This document shows, in pieces, positions 1 through 8,107 of a stretch of DNA of 64,000 nucleotides. The position numbers and the translations under genes are program-made. Each line of letters opens with the position of its first letter. Within the stretch, counting starts at the first letter, position 1. The notes under the pieces are model-generated. The model saw only the letters and a list, made by a program, of their open reading frames with translations, did no database searches and had not been told where the DNA came from. Source of the stretch: Herbaspirillum sp. RV1423 (GTDB taxonomy: Bacteria; Pseudomonadota; Gammaproteobacteria; Burkholderiales; Burkholderiaceae_D); NCBI RefSeq assembly GCF_000577615.1, contig NZ_CBXX010000004.1, positions 62,001 through 126,000 of the forward strand, in the 5' to 3' direction.

Positions 1-81
1 TGCATCTGCCGCCCATGCTCCTGTGGCGCAGCCTGCCAGGACGCTTCCTGTCATGGCGAGGAAATGTCTTCTGCCGATCAT
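1..81 (-). CDS. N-terminus of exported lipoprotein, probably a beta-lactamase (partial)
   Basis: Only the first 27 codons are in the window. The ATG at 81 has a clear AGGAG ribosome site just upstream. The peptide starts MIGRRHFLAMTGSVLAGC, which combines a twin-arginine pair (residues 4-5) with a lipobox-like LAGC ending at Cys18. That is a Tat lipoprotein signal. The gene is divergent from an AmpR-type regulator, the classic arrangement for chromosomal beta-lactamases, and Burkholderia PenA is a known Tat-dependent lipoprotein of class A. The enzyme assignment is inference from context; none of the catalytic domain is visible. Confidence 0.6.
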   Translation of the reverse strand, partial: MIGRRHFLAMTGSVLAGCATGAWAADA

Positions 82-193
82 ATTTTCTCCTTGCATAAAT
101 GGGAATGAAGCGAAATCATAGGCAGCAACCAATGCCGTCGCAATTCATCATAATTTGCATCAGACCAAAGAAAAACTGATACCAAAGATCATC

Positions 194-1051
194 ATGCACC
201 TTCCTCTCAACGCCCTGCGCGCCTTCGAAGTGGCGGCACGCCATCTCAGCTTCACCCACGCCGCCGACGAGCTGAACGTGACCCAAACCGCCGTCAGCAT
301 GCAGGTCAAGAACCTGGAAGAGCGCATGGGCGTGCTCCTGTTCCGGCGCCTGCCGCGCGGCTTGGCGTTGACCGACGAAGGACTGGCCCTGCTGCCGGTG
401 CTGGCGGAATCGTTCGGGCGCATCGCCACGGTGCTGGGCCAGTTCGAAAACGGCCGGATGCGGGAAGTACTGACGCTGGGCGTGGTCGGGACGTTTGCGG
501 TGGGCTGGCTGATGCCGCGGCTGCGCGAATTCCAGCAGACTTATCCTTTCGTCGACCTGCGCCTGCTCACGAACAACAACCGCGTCGACCTGGCCGGCGA
601 AGGACTGGATTACGCGATCCGCTTCGGTGACGGTGCCTGGCACGGCACCGAGGCCGAGCGCCTGTTCGCGGCGCCGCTTTCGCCGATGTGCGCGCCTGCC
701 GTCGCCGAGCGCTTGCGCCGCCCGCAGGATCTGGCCGGCGAAACGCTGTTGCGCTCTTATCGCACCGATGAATGGAACAACTGGTTTGCCGCCGCCGGAG
801 TTCCCTGCCCGCCGATCCGCGGCTTCGTGTTCGATTCGTCGCTGACCATGGCCGAGGCGGCGGCACAGCAAGCCGGCGTCGCCTTGCTGCCGATGAATAT
901 GTTCGAACGAGAACTGCACCAGGGCCGGCTGATGTGTCCTTTCGAGATTTCCGTCAGCAATGGCGCCTACTGGCTCACGCGCTTGAAATCGAGACAGGAA
1001 ACCACTGCGATGCTGGCCTTTCGCACGTGGCTGCTAGGCCAGCCGGCGTAG
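194..1051 (+). CDS. ampR: LysR-family regulator, AmpR/PenR type
   Basis: A 285-residue LysR regulator. It starts with MHLPLNALRAFEVAARHLSF, and the winged-helix region covers roughly residues 5-65. The effector domain carries the AmpR-like stretches VVGTFAVGWL, NNRVDLAGEGLDYAIRFGDG, LRSYRTDEWNNWF and VFDSSLTMAEAA. AmpR senses muropeptides and activates a divergent beta-lactamase gene. A TTG at 155 could extend the protein by 13 residues, but the ATG at 194 matches the family N-terminus. The operator should lie in the 112-bp gap to the divergent gene; I could not define it. Confidence 0.85.
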   Translation: MHLPLNALRAFEVAARHLSFTHAADELNVTQTAVSMQVKNLEERMGVLLFRRLPRGLALTDEGLALLPVLAESFGRIATVLGQFENGRMREVLTLGVVGTFAVGWLMPRLREFQQTYPFVDLRLLTNNNRVDLAGEGLDYAIRFGDGAWHGTEAERLFAAPLSPMCAPAVAERLRRPQDLAGETLLRSYRTDEWNNWFAAAGVPCPPIRGFVFDSSLTMAEAAAQQAGVALLPMNMFERELHQGRLMCPFEISVSNGAYWLTRLKSRQETTAMLAFRTWLLGQPA

Positions 1052-1220
1052 GGAAAAGACCACAAAAGCATCAGGAATTGCCTGATAACCGAGAAAGAAG
1101 GCACACCGTAGAATAAATGATATAAACTATTTACAGGTCGCTTGTTCTGCGGTTTGCGCGATCAATGCAAACGATTACAAGCGGTTGGCAACATGTCTCA
1201 ACAAGGAAAAGGGGGACATC

Positions 1221-1373
1221 ATGAAAAAATACTTCTCTACGCTGTACAGGAAACTGGTCGACTACCTGAACGACTCCAGTACCCTGACGACCGGTTCGCA
1301 TCGCGGCGAACCGCATTGCTGCGGCATGTATTCCGGCCTGTCCGACCTCGACCAGCGACACGGCGAGAATTGA
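1221..1373 (+). CDS. Small hypothetical protein (50 aa)
   Basis: A short ORF starting MKKYFSTLYRKLVDYLND. It has a purine-rich ribosome site (AAAAGGGGGAC) directly before the ATG. The N-terminal third looks amphipathic or basic; the middle holds CCGMYSGLSDLD. No signal peptide or membrane segment is evident. It stands alone between ampR and chaC. I do not recognise the family. Support comes only from the ribosome site and the start context. Confidence 0.45.
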   Translation: MKKYFSTLYRKLVDYLNDSSTLTTGSHRGEPHCCGMYSGLSDLDQRHGEN

Positions 1374-1515
1374 AATCCACACCCGCCCCCGCGCAAGCGG
1401 CCGGGCGGGCATGCCCCCCCCCTCTCCGGCTTTGCTGCCCTTTCCTTTTGCCCGTCCTTGCAGACATCCCGCCTTATAATTCTGCTTTCTGCTGTTCATC
1501 GTCGCTGCCGTTCCC

Positions 1516-2097
1516 ATGTCCGACAACACCATCGCCCGCAACAAAGCCATGACCCGGTTCGACCAGCACGACAGCGTGTGGCTGTTCGGCTACGGCTCGC
1601 TGATCTTCAAGGCCGATTTCCCCTTCATTGAGCGTCGTCCGGCGCACATCGTCGGCTGGAGCCGCCGTTTCTGGCAGGGTTCGCACGACCATCGCGGCAC
1701 CGCAGAAGCGCCCGGACGGGTGGTGACGCTGATCCCGGATGCCGGAGCGACCTGTGCCGGCATGGCCTATCTGATCACGCCGGAAGTGTTCGACCATCTC
1801 GATTACCGTGAGAAAAACGGCTACCTGCGCCTGTCCACCGATATCATTTTTGAAGACGGCGACAGTACCGAAGGCTTGATCTACATCGCCACGGAAGAAA
1901 ACGCCGCCTTCCTCGGCCCGGCCCCTGAACGTGACATTGCGCGTCAGATCGCCCGCGCCGAAGGCCCCAGCGGACGCAACGCCGACTACCTGCTTGGACT
2001 GGCCGTGGCCTTGCGCGAGCTAGGCAAGGACGATCCGCACGTATTCGAGATCGAGCGGCACCTGCAACTGCTCAACGAAATGCATCGGGACGCATGA
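1516..2097 (+). CDS. chaC: Glutathione-specific gamma-glutamylcyclotransferase (ChaC family)
   Basis: A 193-residue cytoplasmic enzyme of the ChaC family, which cleaves glutathione to 5-oxoproline and Cys-Gly. The substrate-binding loop FGYGSLIF is at residues 24-31, followed by RRPAHIVGWSRRFWQGS. The likely catalytic glutamate is Glu99 in YREKNGY. Length and motif order fit bacterial ChaC. A second ATG at 1549 would remove 11 residues and is also possible. The gene appears monocistronic and is convergent with the next gene. Confidence 0.87.
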   Translation: MSDNTIARNKAMTRFDQHDSVWLFGYGSLIFKADFPFIERRPAHIVGWSRRFWQGSHDHRGTAEAPGRVVTLIPDAGATCAGMAYLITPEVFDHLDYREKNGYLRLSTDIIFEDGDSTEGLIYIATEENAAFLGPAPERDIARQIARAEGPSGRNADYLLGLAVALRELGKDDPHVFEIERHLQLLNEMHRDA

Positions 2098-2166
2098 TCC
2101 GGGCGGTTTCCCTCCCACCGAATCGCAACAGGAAGAAGACGTCCCGCCGCACTCACTCGGGAAAAA

Positions 2167-2799
2167 TTACTGGCGCGCAGCCAGCAGCAAGGCGCCGGCA
2201 CCGATGAAAAAACCGCCGGTGGCCTTGTTCAGGCGGGCGACGCCGCGCGAGGTGCGGATGAAGCGGCGAATCTGCTTGCCGCAGGCGGAATAGACCGCGC
2301 TGGAGACGAACTCCGCGCACAGGTAGATGGAACCAAGTACCAGGAACTGATGCGCGGCCGGTCGCGAGGGGTCGATGAACTGCGGGAAGATCGCCGCGAA
2401 CAGCATGATCGCCTTCGGATTGGTGATGCCGAGCAAAAATTCCTGCACGACCAGCGCGAAAGCGCCTTTTTGCGCCGGCACGGCATGGGCGCCAACACCG
2501 TCAGCCAGTTCCAGGCCATGGAATTCACGGCTGCGCCAGGCGCGCCAGCCGAGATAAAAAAGGTAGACCGCGCCGATCCACTTGACGGCAGTGAAGGCGG
2601 TTTCCGACGCCAGCAGCATCGCCCCCAGCCCCACCGCCGAAATCGTCAGGAAAATCGCGAACGCCGTCACGCGCCCGAAGGTCGCCAGCAAGGCCATGCC
2701 GACGCCCCGGCGAATGCCGTTGTTGAGCGCGCAAAAATTGTTGGGGCCGGGCACCAGCGCCAGCATGATGGCGACGGGAATGAAGAACAAGGCATCCAT
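2167..2799 (-). CDS. LysE/RhtB-family amino-acid exporter
   Basis: A 210-residue inner-membrane protein. It starts MDALFFIPVAIMLALVPGPNN; the PGPNN motif after the first helix is typical of the LysE/RhtB translocator family, which exports amino acids by proton exchange. About six hydrophobic segments are visible, and GITNPKAIMLFAAIFPQF marks the mid-protein family motif. The upstream in-frame extension to 2886 looks non-coding, so the ATG at 2799 was chosen. The exported substrate cannot be named. Confidence 0.85.
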   Translation of the reverse strand: MDALFFIPVAIMLALVPGPNNFCALNNGIRRGVGMALLATFGRVTAFAIFLTISAVGLGAMLLASETAFTAVKWIGAVYLFYLGWRAWRSREFHGLELADGVGAHAVPAQKGAFALVVQEFLLGITNPKAIMLFAAIFPQFIDPSRPAAHQFLVLGSIYLCAEFVSSAVYSACGKQIRRFIRTSRGVARLNKATGGFFIGAGALLLAARQ

Positions 2800-2901
2800 G
2801 CTGAATCCGTTTTCAGAACGTGGGGAGAACAAGGATTCTATCAGCCGCAATCCCCATCGAAAAAATACTTGGCAAATACTTGACAAGACGGCGCGGGAGG
2901 C

Positions 2902-2927
2902 ATTAATTTACCAACTGGTTAATTAAT
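2902..2927. promoter_or_regulatory. Near-perfect palindrome, likely ArsR-type autoregulatory operator
   Basis: The left arm ATTAATTTACCA (2902-2913) and right arm TGGTTAATTAAT (2916-2927) are complementary at 11 of 12 positions around a 2-bp centre. It ends 14 bp before the start of the ArsR-family gene. Palindromes of this A/T-rich form are usual for ArsR-type autoregulation. Which protein binds it is inferred from position. Confidence 0.6.
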
Positions 2928-2941
2928 TGGCAAACGCCCTC

Positions 2942-3280
2942 ATGCCCCCCGATCACCTCAGCGCCACCTTCTCCGCTCTTGCCGATCCCACCCGGCGCGC
3001 CATCCTGGCGCGGCTGGCCTCGGGCGAAGCCTCGGTGAAGGAATTGATGGAACCGTTCGAGATCAGTCCCCCAGCCATCACCAAGCATCTCAAGGTGCTG
3101 GAGCGCGCCGGATTGATTACGCGCGGACGCGAGGCGCAATGGCGTCCCTGCAAGCTGGAGGCCAGACCTTTGCACGAAGTGCATGACTGGATCGGGCAAT
3201 ACCGCCAGTTCTGGGAAGCCAGCTTCGACCGGCTGGAGGATCATCTGCGGGAACTGCAGGCCAGAGACGTCCCGAAATAA
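2942..3280 (+). CDS. ArsR-family winged-helix regulator
   Basis: A 112-residue HTH protein. The recognition region EISPPAITKHLKVLERAGL (about residues 41-59) and PTRRAILARLASGEASVKEL before it are typical of the ArsR subgroup that regulates AHSA1/SRPBCC genes. There are no metal-binding cysteines. It heads an operon with a PhnB-like protein and an AHSA1 protein, a common trio. A TTG at 2927 could extend it but overlaps the operator palindrome, so the ATG at 2942 is preferred. Confidence 0.87.
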   Translation: MPPDHLSATFSALADPTRRAILARLASGEASVKELMEPFEISPPAITKHLKVLERAGLITRGREAQWRPCKLEARPLHEVHDWIGQYRQFWEASFDRLEDHLRELQARDVPK

Positions 3281-3354
3281 CGCGAAGCACCGTACAACAA
3301 CAAGCCGTCGCAAGCAGCGACGCATCCCTCATCCAATTGAATAAGGAGCAGACC

Positions 3355-3771
3355 ATGCAATTACATGCCTATCTCAATTTCGACGGCCGTTGCGAAGAGG
3401 CTTTCAACTTCTACCAGAAGGCGCTCGGCGGCGAAATCCAATTCATGATGCGCAACGGCGATTCGCCGATGGCCAAGGACATGCCGGCGGAACAGCATGG
3501 CAAGGTCATGCATGCGCGCATCCGCATCGGCGACCAGGTCGTGATGGGGTCGGACATGCAAGCCGGCTGCATGGAAAAGCCGCAAGGTTTCCAGATCACC
3601 ATCAATACCTGGGACCCGGCGGAAGCCGAACGCGTCTTCCAGGCATTGCAACCGAATGCCGAGATTCGCATGCCGTTGCAGGAAACCTTCTGGGCGGTGC
3701 GCTTCGGCATGCTGACCGATCAGTTCGGGATTCCCTGGATGATCAACTGCGAACGGCCGATGCCGTCCTGA
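3355..3771 (+). CDS. PhnB-like VOC-fold (glyoxalase superfamily) protein
   Basis: A 138-residue protein starting MQLHAYLNFDGRCEEAFNFY, the hallmark of the PhnB-like or DUF3340-type VOC subfamily. It also has ALGGEIQFMMRNGDSP and ends with LTDQFGIPWMINCE. It is probably a small cytosolic domain of unknown substrate. The ribosome site AAGGAG lies 9 nt before the ATG at 3355. It sits second in the ArsR/VOC/AHSA1 operon. The family has no firm biochemical function, so none is claimed. Confidence 0.82.
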   Translation: MQLHAYLNFDGRCEEAFNFYQKALGGEIQFMMRNGDSPMAKDMPAEQHGKVMHARIRIGDQVVMGSDMQAGCMEKPQGFQITINTWDPAEAERVFQALQPNAEIRMPLQETFWAVRFGMLTDQFGIPWMINCERPMPS

Positions 3772-3835
3772 AGCAACACGGCCGACGACCGCAATCTCTC
3801 TGAACAATTTGATAAGGCAATCAAGGAGCACTACC

Positions 3836-4318
3836 ATGACGGCTGCAACACTTGCCATGCAGATGATGACTTCGACAGACCGGGCGCTGTGCATCACGCG
3901 CACTTTCGATGCACCGCGCGAACTGGTTTTCAAAATGTGGACCGATGCAGAACATGCGCGGCGCTGGTGGGGGCCGCCGGCCCACCCTGCCGCCGTGCTG
4001 GAAATGGATGCGCGCCCCGGCGGCGTCTGGCGCGGCTGTCTGCACGGCGTGGAAGACGGCCGCAAGCTGTGGCAAGGCGGCGTCTTTCGCGAGGTGAAAG
4101 CGCCGGAGCGGCTGGTATTCACCTTCGCCTGGGATGAAGAAGGCGAACGCGGCATGGAGACGCTGGTCACCATCGATTTCACCGAACGCGACGGCAAAAC
4201 GCACATGCGCTTCCACCAAGCACCGTTCCAGTCGCTGGCCGAGCGCGATGGCCACCAAGGCGGCTGGAACGGCAGTTTCGACCGACTCGCCGATCATCTG
4301 CTCCATTCCTCTTTTTGA
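3836..4318 (+). CDS. AHSA1/SRPBCC-domain protein
   Basis: A 160-residue protein of the activator-of-Hsp90 homologue family (START-like fold, hydrophobic cavity). Family marks are ITRTFDAPRELVFKMWTD, RRWWGPP, GGVWRGCLHG and a C-terminal GGWNGSFDRLADHL. The ATG at 3836 has an AAGGAG ribosome site 9 nt upstream. It is the last gene of the ArsR-led operon. The ligand is unknown. Confidence 0.85.
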   Translation: MTAATLAMQMMTSTDRALCITRTFDAPRELVFKMWTDAEHARRWWGPPAHPAAVLEMDARPGGVWRGCLHGVEDGRKLWQGGVFREVKAPERLVFTFAWDEEGERGMETLVTIDFTERDGKTHMRFHQAPFQSLAERDGHQGGWNGSFDRLADHLLHSSF

Positions 4319-4552
4319 TCGCCATGAACATTCCTTCTCGCAATTTTTTCGCCGCCGTCGCCAACGACGAATTCTTCGCCACCTGAAAGAACCGATCGCG
4401 ACCATCAACGCGTGCTGCCTCGGAGATATCGATCTGGTTGCACTCAAGCGCATCCCCACGACGGCCGCAGCGCCTGAAGAGGCCGGGAACCGTCGGCCGT
4501 TGGTGTAAAATTCCGGTCCGCCTCCGACTCCCCGGGGCGGATCAGGGATGCC
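4319..4552. other. Short gap without a clear gene
   Basis: This 234-bp gap holds a 20-codon reading frame at 4324-4386 (starts MNIPSRNFF, ends DEFFAT). It has no ribosome site and no recognisable relative. I see no terminator hairpin. It may be a promoter region for the ParB-like gene. Confidence 0.3.
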
Positions 4553-5410
4553 ATGAATATCACGATCAACGACGAACTCCTCCAATACATCGATCCGCTC
4601 ACCGCCAACGAATACGCCGCCCTCGAGCGCAGCCTGCTGGCCGAAGGATGCCGCGACGCGCTGGTGCTGTGGGGGGACGTGCTGGTCGACGGCCACAACC
4701 GCTACGAAATCTGCCGCAAGCACGATATTCCATTCAAGACCGTGCAAAACACCGGCTTCACCTCCATCGAAGACGTCATGCTGTGGATGATCGACAACCA
4801 GCTCGGCCGCCGCAGCGTCACCGATTTCCAGCGCGGCGTGCTGGCGCTGCGCAAGCGCGACATCATCGCCGCCCGCGTCAAGGTGGAGATGGACGCGGTC
4901 ATCGCCACCAGTGAATCCGCCACGGCAGCAATGCCGGCGGTAGACAGCCCCGCCGAAACCGCGATCCCGAGCGCGTCCATCAAGACCCGCGAAGACATCG
5001 CCCGCGTCGCCGGCATCAGTTCCAACACCATTGGCCAGATCGAAAAAATCCGCAAGACCGCCGCGCCGGAACTGGTGGAGGCGGTGCGGTCCGGCGCCAT
5101 TTCCATCAACGCCGCGGCAGCCGTGGCCTCGCTGCCGAACGAAGCACAAGTGAATGCCGTGGCCGGCGGCAAGAAGGAATTGCGCCAGGCCGCCAAGATG
5201 GTGCGCGAGCAGAAGGCCGCCAATCGCACGCCGCGCGTCGCGCCGGAGGGAACCGAAACGATCGCGCCGGCATCGGACATCAACGGCGGCGACGATCCGG
5301 CAGCGCTGCGCGCCGAAATCGCCGCACTCAACGCCCGGATTGCCGCACTGACGGCAGAGAACCAGGCTCTGCAGGCAGAAATCTCCACCCTGCGCGGCAT
5401 GGCGGCCTGA
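4553..5410 (+). CDS. ParB/Srx-fold N-terminal domain protein with C-terminal coiled coil
   Basis: A 285-residue protein. Residues about 1-90 look like a ParB/sulfiredoxin-type domain: GDVLVDGHNRYEICRKH carries the GxxRxE-like signature as DGHNRYE. A middle helical region contains IARVAGISSNTIGQIEKIRK, a helix-turn-helix-like segment (about 145-165). The C-terminus (about 240-285) is a leucine/isoleucine heptad coiled coil (ALRAEIAALNARIAALTAEN). The architecture resembles plasmid-partition or regulatory ParB relatives, but there is no parA or parS-like context here. Function is unknown; it may be an accessory-element remnant. Confidence 0.65.
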   Translation: MNITINDELLQYIDPLTANEYAALERSLLAEGCRDALVLWGDVLVDGHNRYEICRKHDIPFKTVQNTGFTSIEDVMLWMIDNQLGRRSVTDFQRGVLALRKRDIIAARVKVEMDAVIATSESATAAMPAVDSPAETAIPSASIKTREDIARVAGISSNTIGQIEKIRKTAAPELVEAVRSGAISINAAAAVASLPNEAQVNAVAGGKKELRQAAKMVREQKAANRTPRVAPEGTETIAPASDINGGDDPAALRAEIAALNARIAALTAENQALQAEISTLRGMAA

Positions 5411-5440
5411 CCGCAGAAACCTCACACCGGGATATTCGTC

Positions 5441-6031
5441 TTGCCAACCTACACGCTCGCCGCCGCTGTCGAGATCGAACTCGACATCCGCAAGAGCCGC
5501 TTCATCGGCATTGTCATGCCGGTCGACAACCGCGAGGCGGCGCTGCGCCAATTGGACCGGCTCCGCGCGCAGCACCGCGCCGCCACCCATGTCTGCTGGG
5601 CACTGATGGCGGGCGGCCAATCGGGCATGTCGGATGACGGCGAACCGTCCGGCACAGCAGGACGGCCGATGCTGGAAGTGCTGCGCCACCATGAGCTTGA
5701 CGGTGTGCTGGCTGCAGTGGTGCGCTATTACGGCGGCATCAAGCTCGGCGCCGGCGGACTGGTGCGCGCCTATACCGAGGCCATTGCCACGGCGCTCAAG
5801 CAAGCCCAGCGTATCGAACGCATTCCCTACGCCGAAATCGAAATCGCCGTCGCCTACGCCGACGAATCGCAACTGCGCTACTGGCTGCAGCAAAAGCAGT
5901 ACCTGCTGCTGGGCAACCGCCACGATGCGCTGGCGCGGTTGCTGGTGCGCCTGCCTCTGGCGGATCTTGAGCAGCTCGGCGACAAGCTGCCGCGGCTTTC
6001 ATCCATAGCGACGATCACGCCGGCGATATAG
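5441..6031 (+). CDS. yigZ: IMPACT-family protein YigZ
   Basis: A 196-residue YigZ/IMPACT family protein. The N-terminal domain holds KSRFIGIVMPV, SDDGEPSGTAGRPMLEVL and VVRYYGGIKLGAGGLVRAY; the last third fits the DUF1949 domain. The reading frame begins with TTG at 5441, which gives the family N-terminus (MPTYTLAAAVEIE...); no upstream ATG in frame is available. The role is poorly known and proposed to be RNA or ribosome linked. Confidence 0.85.
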   Translation: MPTYTLAAAVEIELDIRKSRFIGIVMPVDNREAALRQLDRLRAQHRAATHVCWALMAGGQSGMSDDGEPSGTAGRPMLEVLRHHELDGVLAAVVRYYGGIKLGAGGLVRAYTEAIATALKQAQRIERIPYAEIEIAVAYADESQLRYWLQQKQYLLLGNRHDALARLLVRLPLADLEQLGDKLPRLSSIATITPAI

Positions 6032-6064
6032 TTCAATGCCCGCCTAGGCATTCACCATGCTTCG

Positions 6065-6093
6065 TGTCAGAATCACTGTTGCCTATTCTGACA
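6065..6093. repeat. Perfect 9-bp inverted repeat before lipoprotein gene
   Basis: TGTCAGAAT (6065-6073) and ATTCTGACA (6085-6093) are exact complements separated by 11 bp. It lies 39 bp before the lipoprotein start. It could be an operator or the terminator of yigZ; no T-run follows, which favours an operator. Confidence 0.4.
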
Positions 6094-6131
6094 GATGAAA
6101 TGCATTCCCATCCCCGATAAAGGAAGCAGCA

Positions 6132-6563
6132 ATGAAGACACCGATCACTGCATGTCTGCTGGCATTAGCGCTGGCCGCATGCGCCATCCAGCCGGCCGAC
6201 GAGCAACCCACTCCGACCAGGCAAGTGCCGGAAGCGCGCGTCTACATCAAGAGCATGATGCAACAATCCTCGGGCACGGCGGAGGTCCAATTCTCGCGCA
6301 CCTCGACTTTCCTGTTCGGCAACTCGCCGCTGGAACTGGCAATCAACGATGTCGTTCTGGCGCAGATTCTTTCGGGAGAGCATTTCAGCATCTGGCTCCA
6401 ACCGGGCACCAGCTATACCTTCAGCATCAAGCCGGTACATACTCTTAATAGCCCGTCTTATCCGCAGACGCAGCAAATCACCCTGGATCTGAAAACCGCC
6501 GGCGTATACAAGGTGCGCATCAGCGCCAACATGAAGGGCCCGACACTGCAGCAGGAAAACTAA
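6132..6563 (+). CDS. Hypothetical lipoprotein
   Basis: A 143-residue protein with a signal peptide (MKTPITACLLALALAAC) and a lipobox LAAC ending at Cys17. The mature part, with FSRTSTFLFGNSPLELAINDVVLAQILSG broken by short beta-rich stretches, ends KVRISANMKGPTLQQEN. It is predicted to be a membrane-anchored periplasmic beta-rich protein. The AAAGGAAG ribosome site supports the ATG at 6132. I do not recognise the family. Confidence 0.65.
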   Translation: MKTPITACLLALALAACAIQPADEQPTPTRQVPEARVYIKSMMQQSSGTAEVQFSRTSTFLFGNSPLELAINDVVLAQILSGEHFSIWLQPGTSYTFSIKPVHTLNSPSYPQTQQITLDLKTAGVYKVRISANMKGPTLQQEN

Positions 6564-6720
6564 GGCTGTTTTCAGTAGCCCCCAGTACTGCCTGTTGCTC
6601 ACCTTCCCCCGTCCTGATATTCAACAGATCGATAACTGGTATTGGCAATCAAAATTGGAAAAGAGAGGGCAAACCCCGCATACTGCAATGCAACATAAAT
6701 CACTTTTTGCGGAGCCTGCC

Positions 6721-6801
6721 ATGCGTATCCTGATCGATGTCCTGCCATACACCCTGCTGATCGCTGCAATGGTTGCGCGTTATTTCGCGTCGACACGCTG
6801 A
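6721..6801 (+). CDS. Possible 26-residue membrane peptide
   Basis: ATG at 6721 opens a 26-codon frame, MRILIDVLPYTLLIAAMVAR then YFASTR. It is one hydrophobic helix with a basic C-terminus. A weak GGAG lies upstream, and a strong intrinsic terminator begins 52 bp after the stop, which shows that some short transcript ends here. It is too short to identify. Confidence 0.35.
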   Translation: MRILIDVLPYTLLIAAMVARYFASTR

Positions 6802-6852
6802 TCCACAGGCGGCCAGCCTGCCGCGGGCAACCGCAGGCAGCATGAAATGAAC

Positions 6853-6880
6853 AAAGGGCAGATTCTTCTGCCCTTTTGTT
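6853..6880 (+). terminator. Intrinsic terminator
   Basis: AAAGGGCAGA (6853-6862) pairs with TCTGCCCTTT (6867-6876) around a 4-nt loop and runs into TTTTGTTTT. It ends the short transcript carrying the 26-codon frame. Confidence 0.8.
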
Positions 6881-7042
6881 TTGCCGGTTCCGACGGCAAC
6901 CGGTTCAACCGGACCGAGACAACGTATCTTTACAATCTCAGCAACCAGTTCAAGTATCCGCCCTCGCAGTCGTTATGCTGGTGGAGAGCCAAGATCGCTT
7001 GGCTTACACTCCACGCTTTTATTTCATTTCGAAAGACTGCTC

Positions 7043-7174
7043 ATGCCGCGCATCATGACCATCATTCTCGCTGCCGCAGTGGCGCTGGCGATCACCGGCT
7101 GTGCTTGCGCCCCGGGATTCGTGGGCTTCGACAGTCGCTGCGGCTTCACCAACCTGCCCAGCGGCCAGCCCTGA
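7043..7174 (+). CDS. Small lipoprotein (43 aa)
   Basis: Starts MPRIMTIILAAAVALAITGC, a short type II signal peptide with ITGC lipobox. The mature part is only about 24 residues (CACAPGFVGFDSRCGFTN...) and carries three cysteines. No ribosome site is strong. It may be a small entericidin-like or envelope peptide; the family is not recognised. Confidence 0.45.
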   Translation: MPRIMTIILAAAVALAITGCACAPGFVGFDSRCGFTNLPSGQP

Positions 7175-7261
7175 GACATATTTACACTTGTAAATTCAGG
7201 TTAAATTTCAGTTTCCGACATCCTCCTGTGCGGCGCAACAAAAATATCCTTTCGCATCACC

Positions 7262-8107
7262 TCATTCTTGATGTAAGTGCAGCTCCAGCCATGCAGTCAG
7301 ATCGCGTTGCGCGCGCAAACGGCGCTCCGCCGATTCATTGAAAATCTCGTGATAGGCGTCGTCGTAGCAATGGAAAGTCTTGTCGACCTGCGGCACGCGA
7401 GCAAAAAAAGAATGGCTGCCGGCAGGATCGACAAAGGCATCGTCGCCGGCAATCTGCAACAACAAGGGCAACGTGAACGTCCCGGCATCGCGCTGCACCT
7501 GCGCCATGGCGTCGAGCATGAAATTGACCACGCGCGCCGATACCTTGTCGTGATTAAGCGGATCGGCCTGATAGGCCCGTACCGACTCGGCATCATGCGA
7601 CAGTCTCGCGGTGGGCAGGCTGGTCGACACGGCCAATCCAGGTGCAATCCGCGTGGTCAGCGCCAGCAGGATCTTCTGGAAACACGACATGCGAATTGCC
7701 AACGCCGGCGATGACAACAGCAGCCCCCGCACTTTGGATAATCCGCCGGTGGCGAAGCGCGCCGCCACCAATCCGCCGAGGCTGTGTCCGAACAGGAATG
7801 GCGTGGTCTGCCGGCCGGCTGCGAAATCGTCGAATACCAGCTTGAGATCGGTCAGGAAATCCTCGCTCGCGCGCAAGCTGCCGCTCGCACCTTCCGACCT
7901 GCCATGGCCGCGATGATCGTGAATCCGCACCGAAAAACCCGCCTCATGAAAAATCCCGGCCAATGCATCGTAGCGGCCGCCATGCTCGCCGAGTCCATGC
8001 ACCAGCACGACGGCGCCGCGCGGTTGATGGTGCCGCCATTCGCGGTAAAAGAGTCGGATGCCGTCTGCTGCCTGGAGAAATCCCGTATTCTGATCATTTT
8101 CGGACAT
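7262..8107 (-). CDS. Alpha/beta hydrolase, monoacylglycerol-lipase type
   Basis: A 281-residue hydrolase of the serine aminopeptidase S33/monoglyceride-lipase group. Marks: oxyanion region VLVHGLGEHGGRY (about residues 34-46), HDHRGHGRSEG, nucleophile motif GHSLGG (Ser about 109), a catalytic-acid region GDDAFVD and the His in YHEIFNE near the C-terminus. No signal peptide, so probably cytosolic. It could act on lysophospholipids or monoacylglycerols. It is divergent from the YdcF-family gene. Confidence 0.85.
   Translation of the reverse strand: MSENDQNTGFLQAADGIRLFYREWRHHQPRGAVVLVHGLGEHGGRYDALAGIFHEAGFSVRIHDHRGHGRSEGASGSLRASEDFLTDLKLVFDDFAAGRQTTPFLFGHSLGGLVAARFATGGLSKVRGLLLSSPALAIRMSCFQKILLALTTRIAPGLAVSTSLPTARLSHDAESVRAYQADPLNHDKVSARVVNFMLDAMAQVQRDAGTFTLPLLLQIAGDDAFVDPAGSHSFFARVPQVDKTFHCYDDAYHEIFNESAERRLRAQRDLTAWLELHLHQE

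Noticed and set aside
3821-5923. 700-residue ORF on the minus strand
   Set aside because: It is antisense to five well-supported genes (AHSA1, ParB-like, yigZ and others); long antisense frames are normal at high GC. The translation is Arg/His/Gln-rich with no domains.
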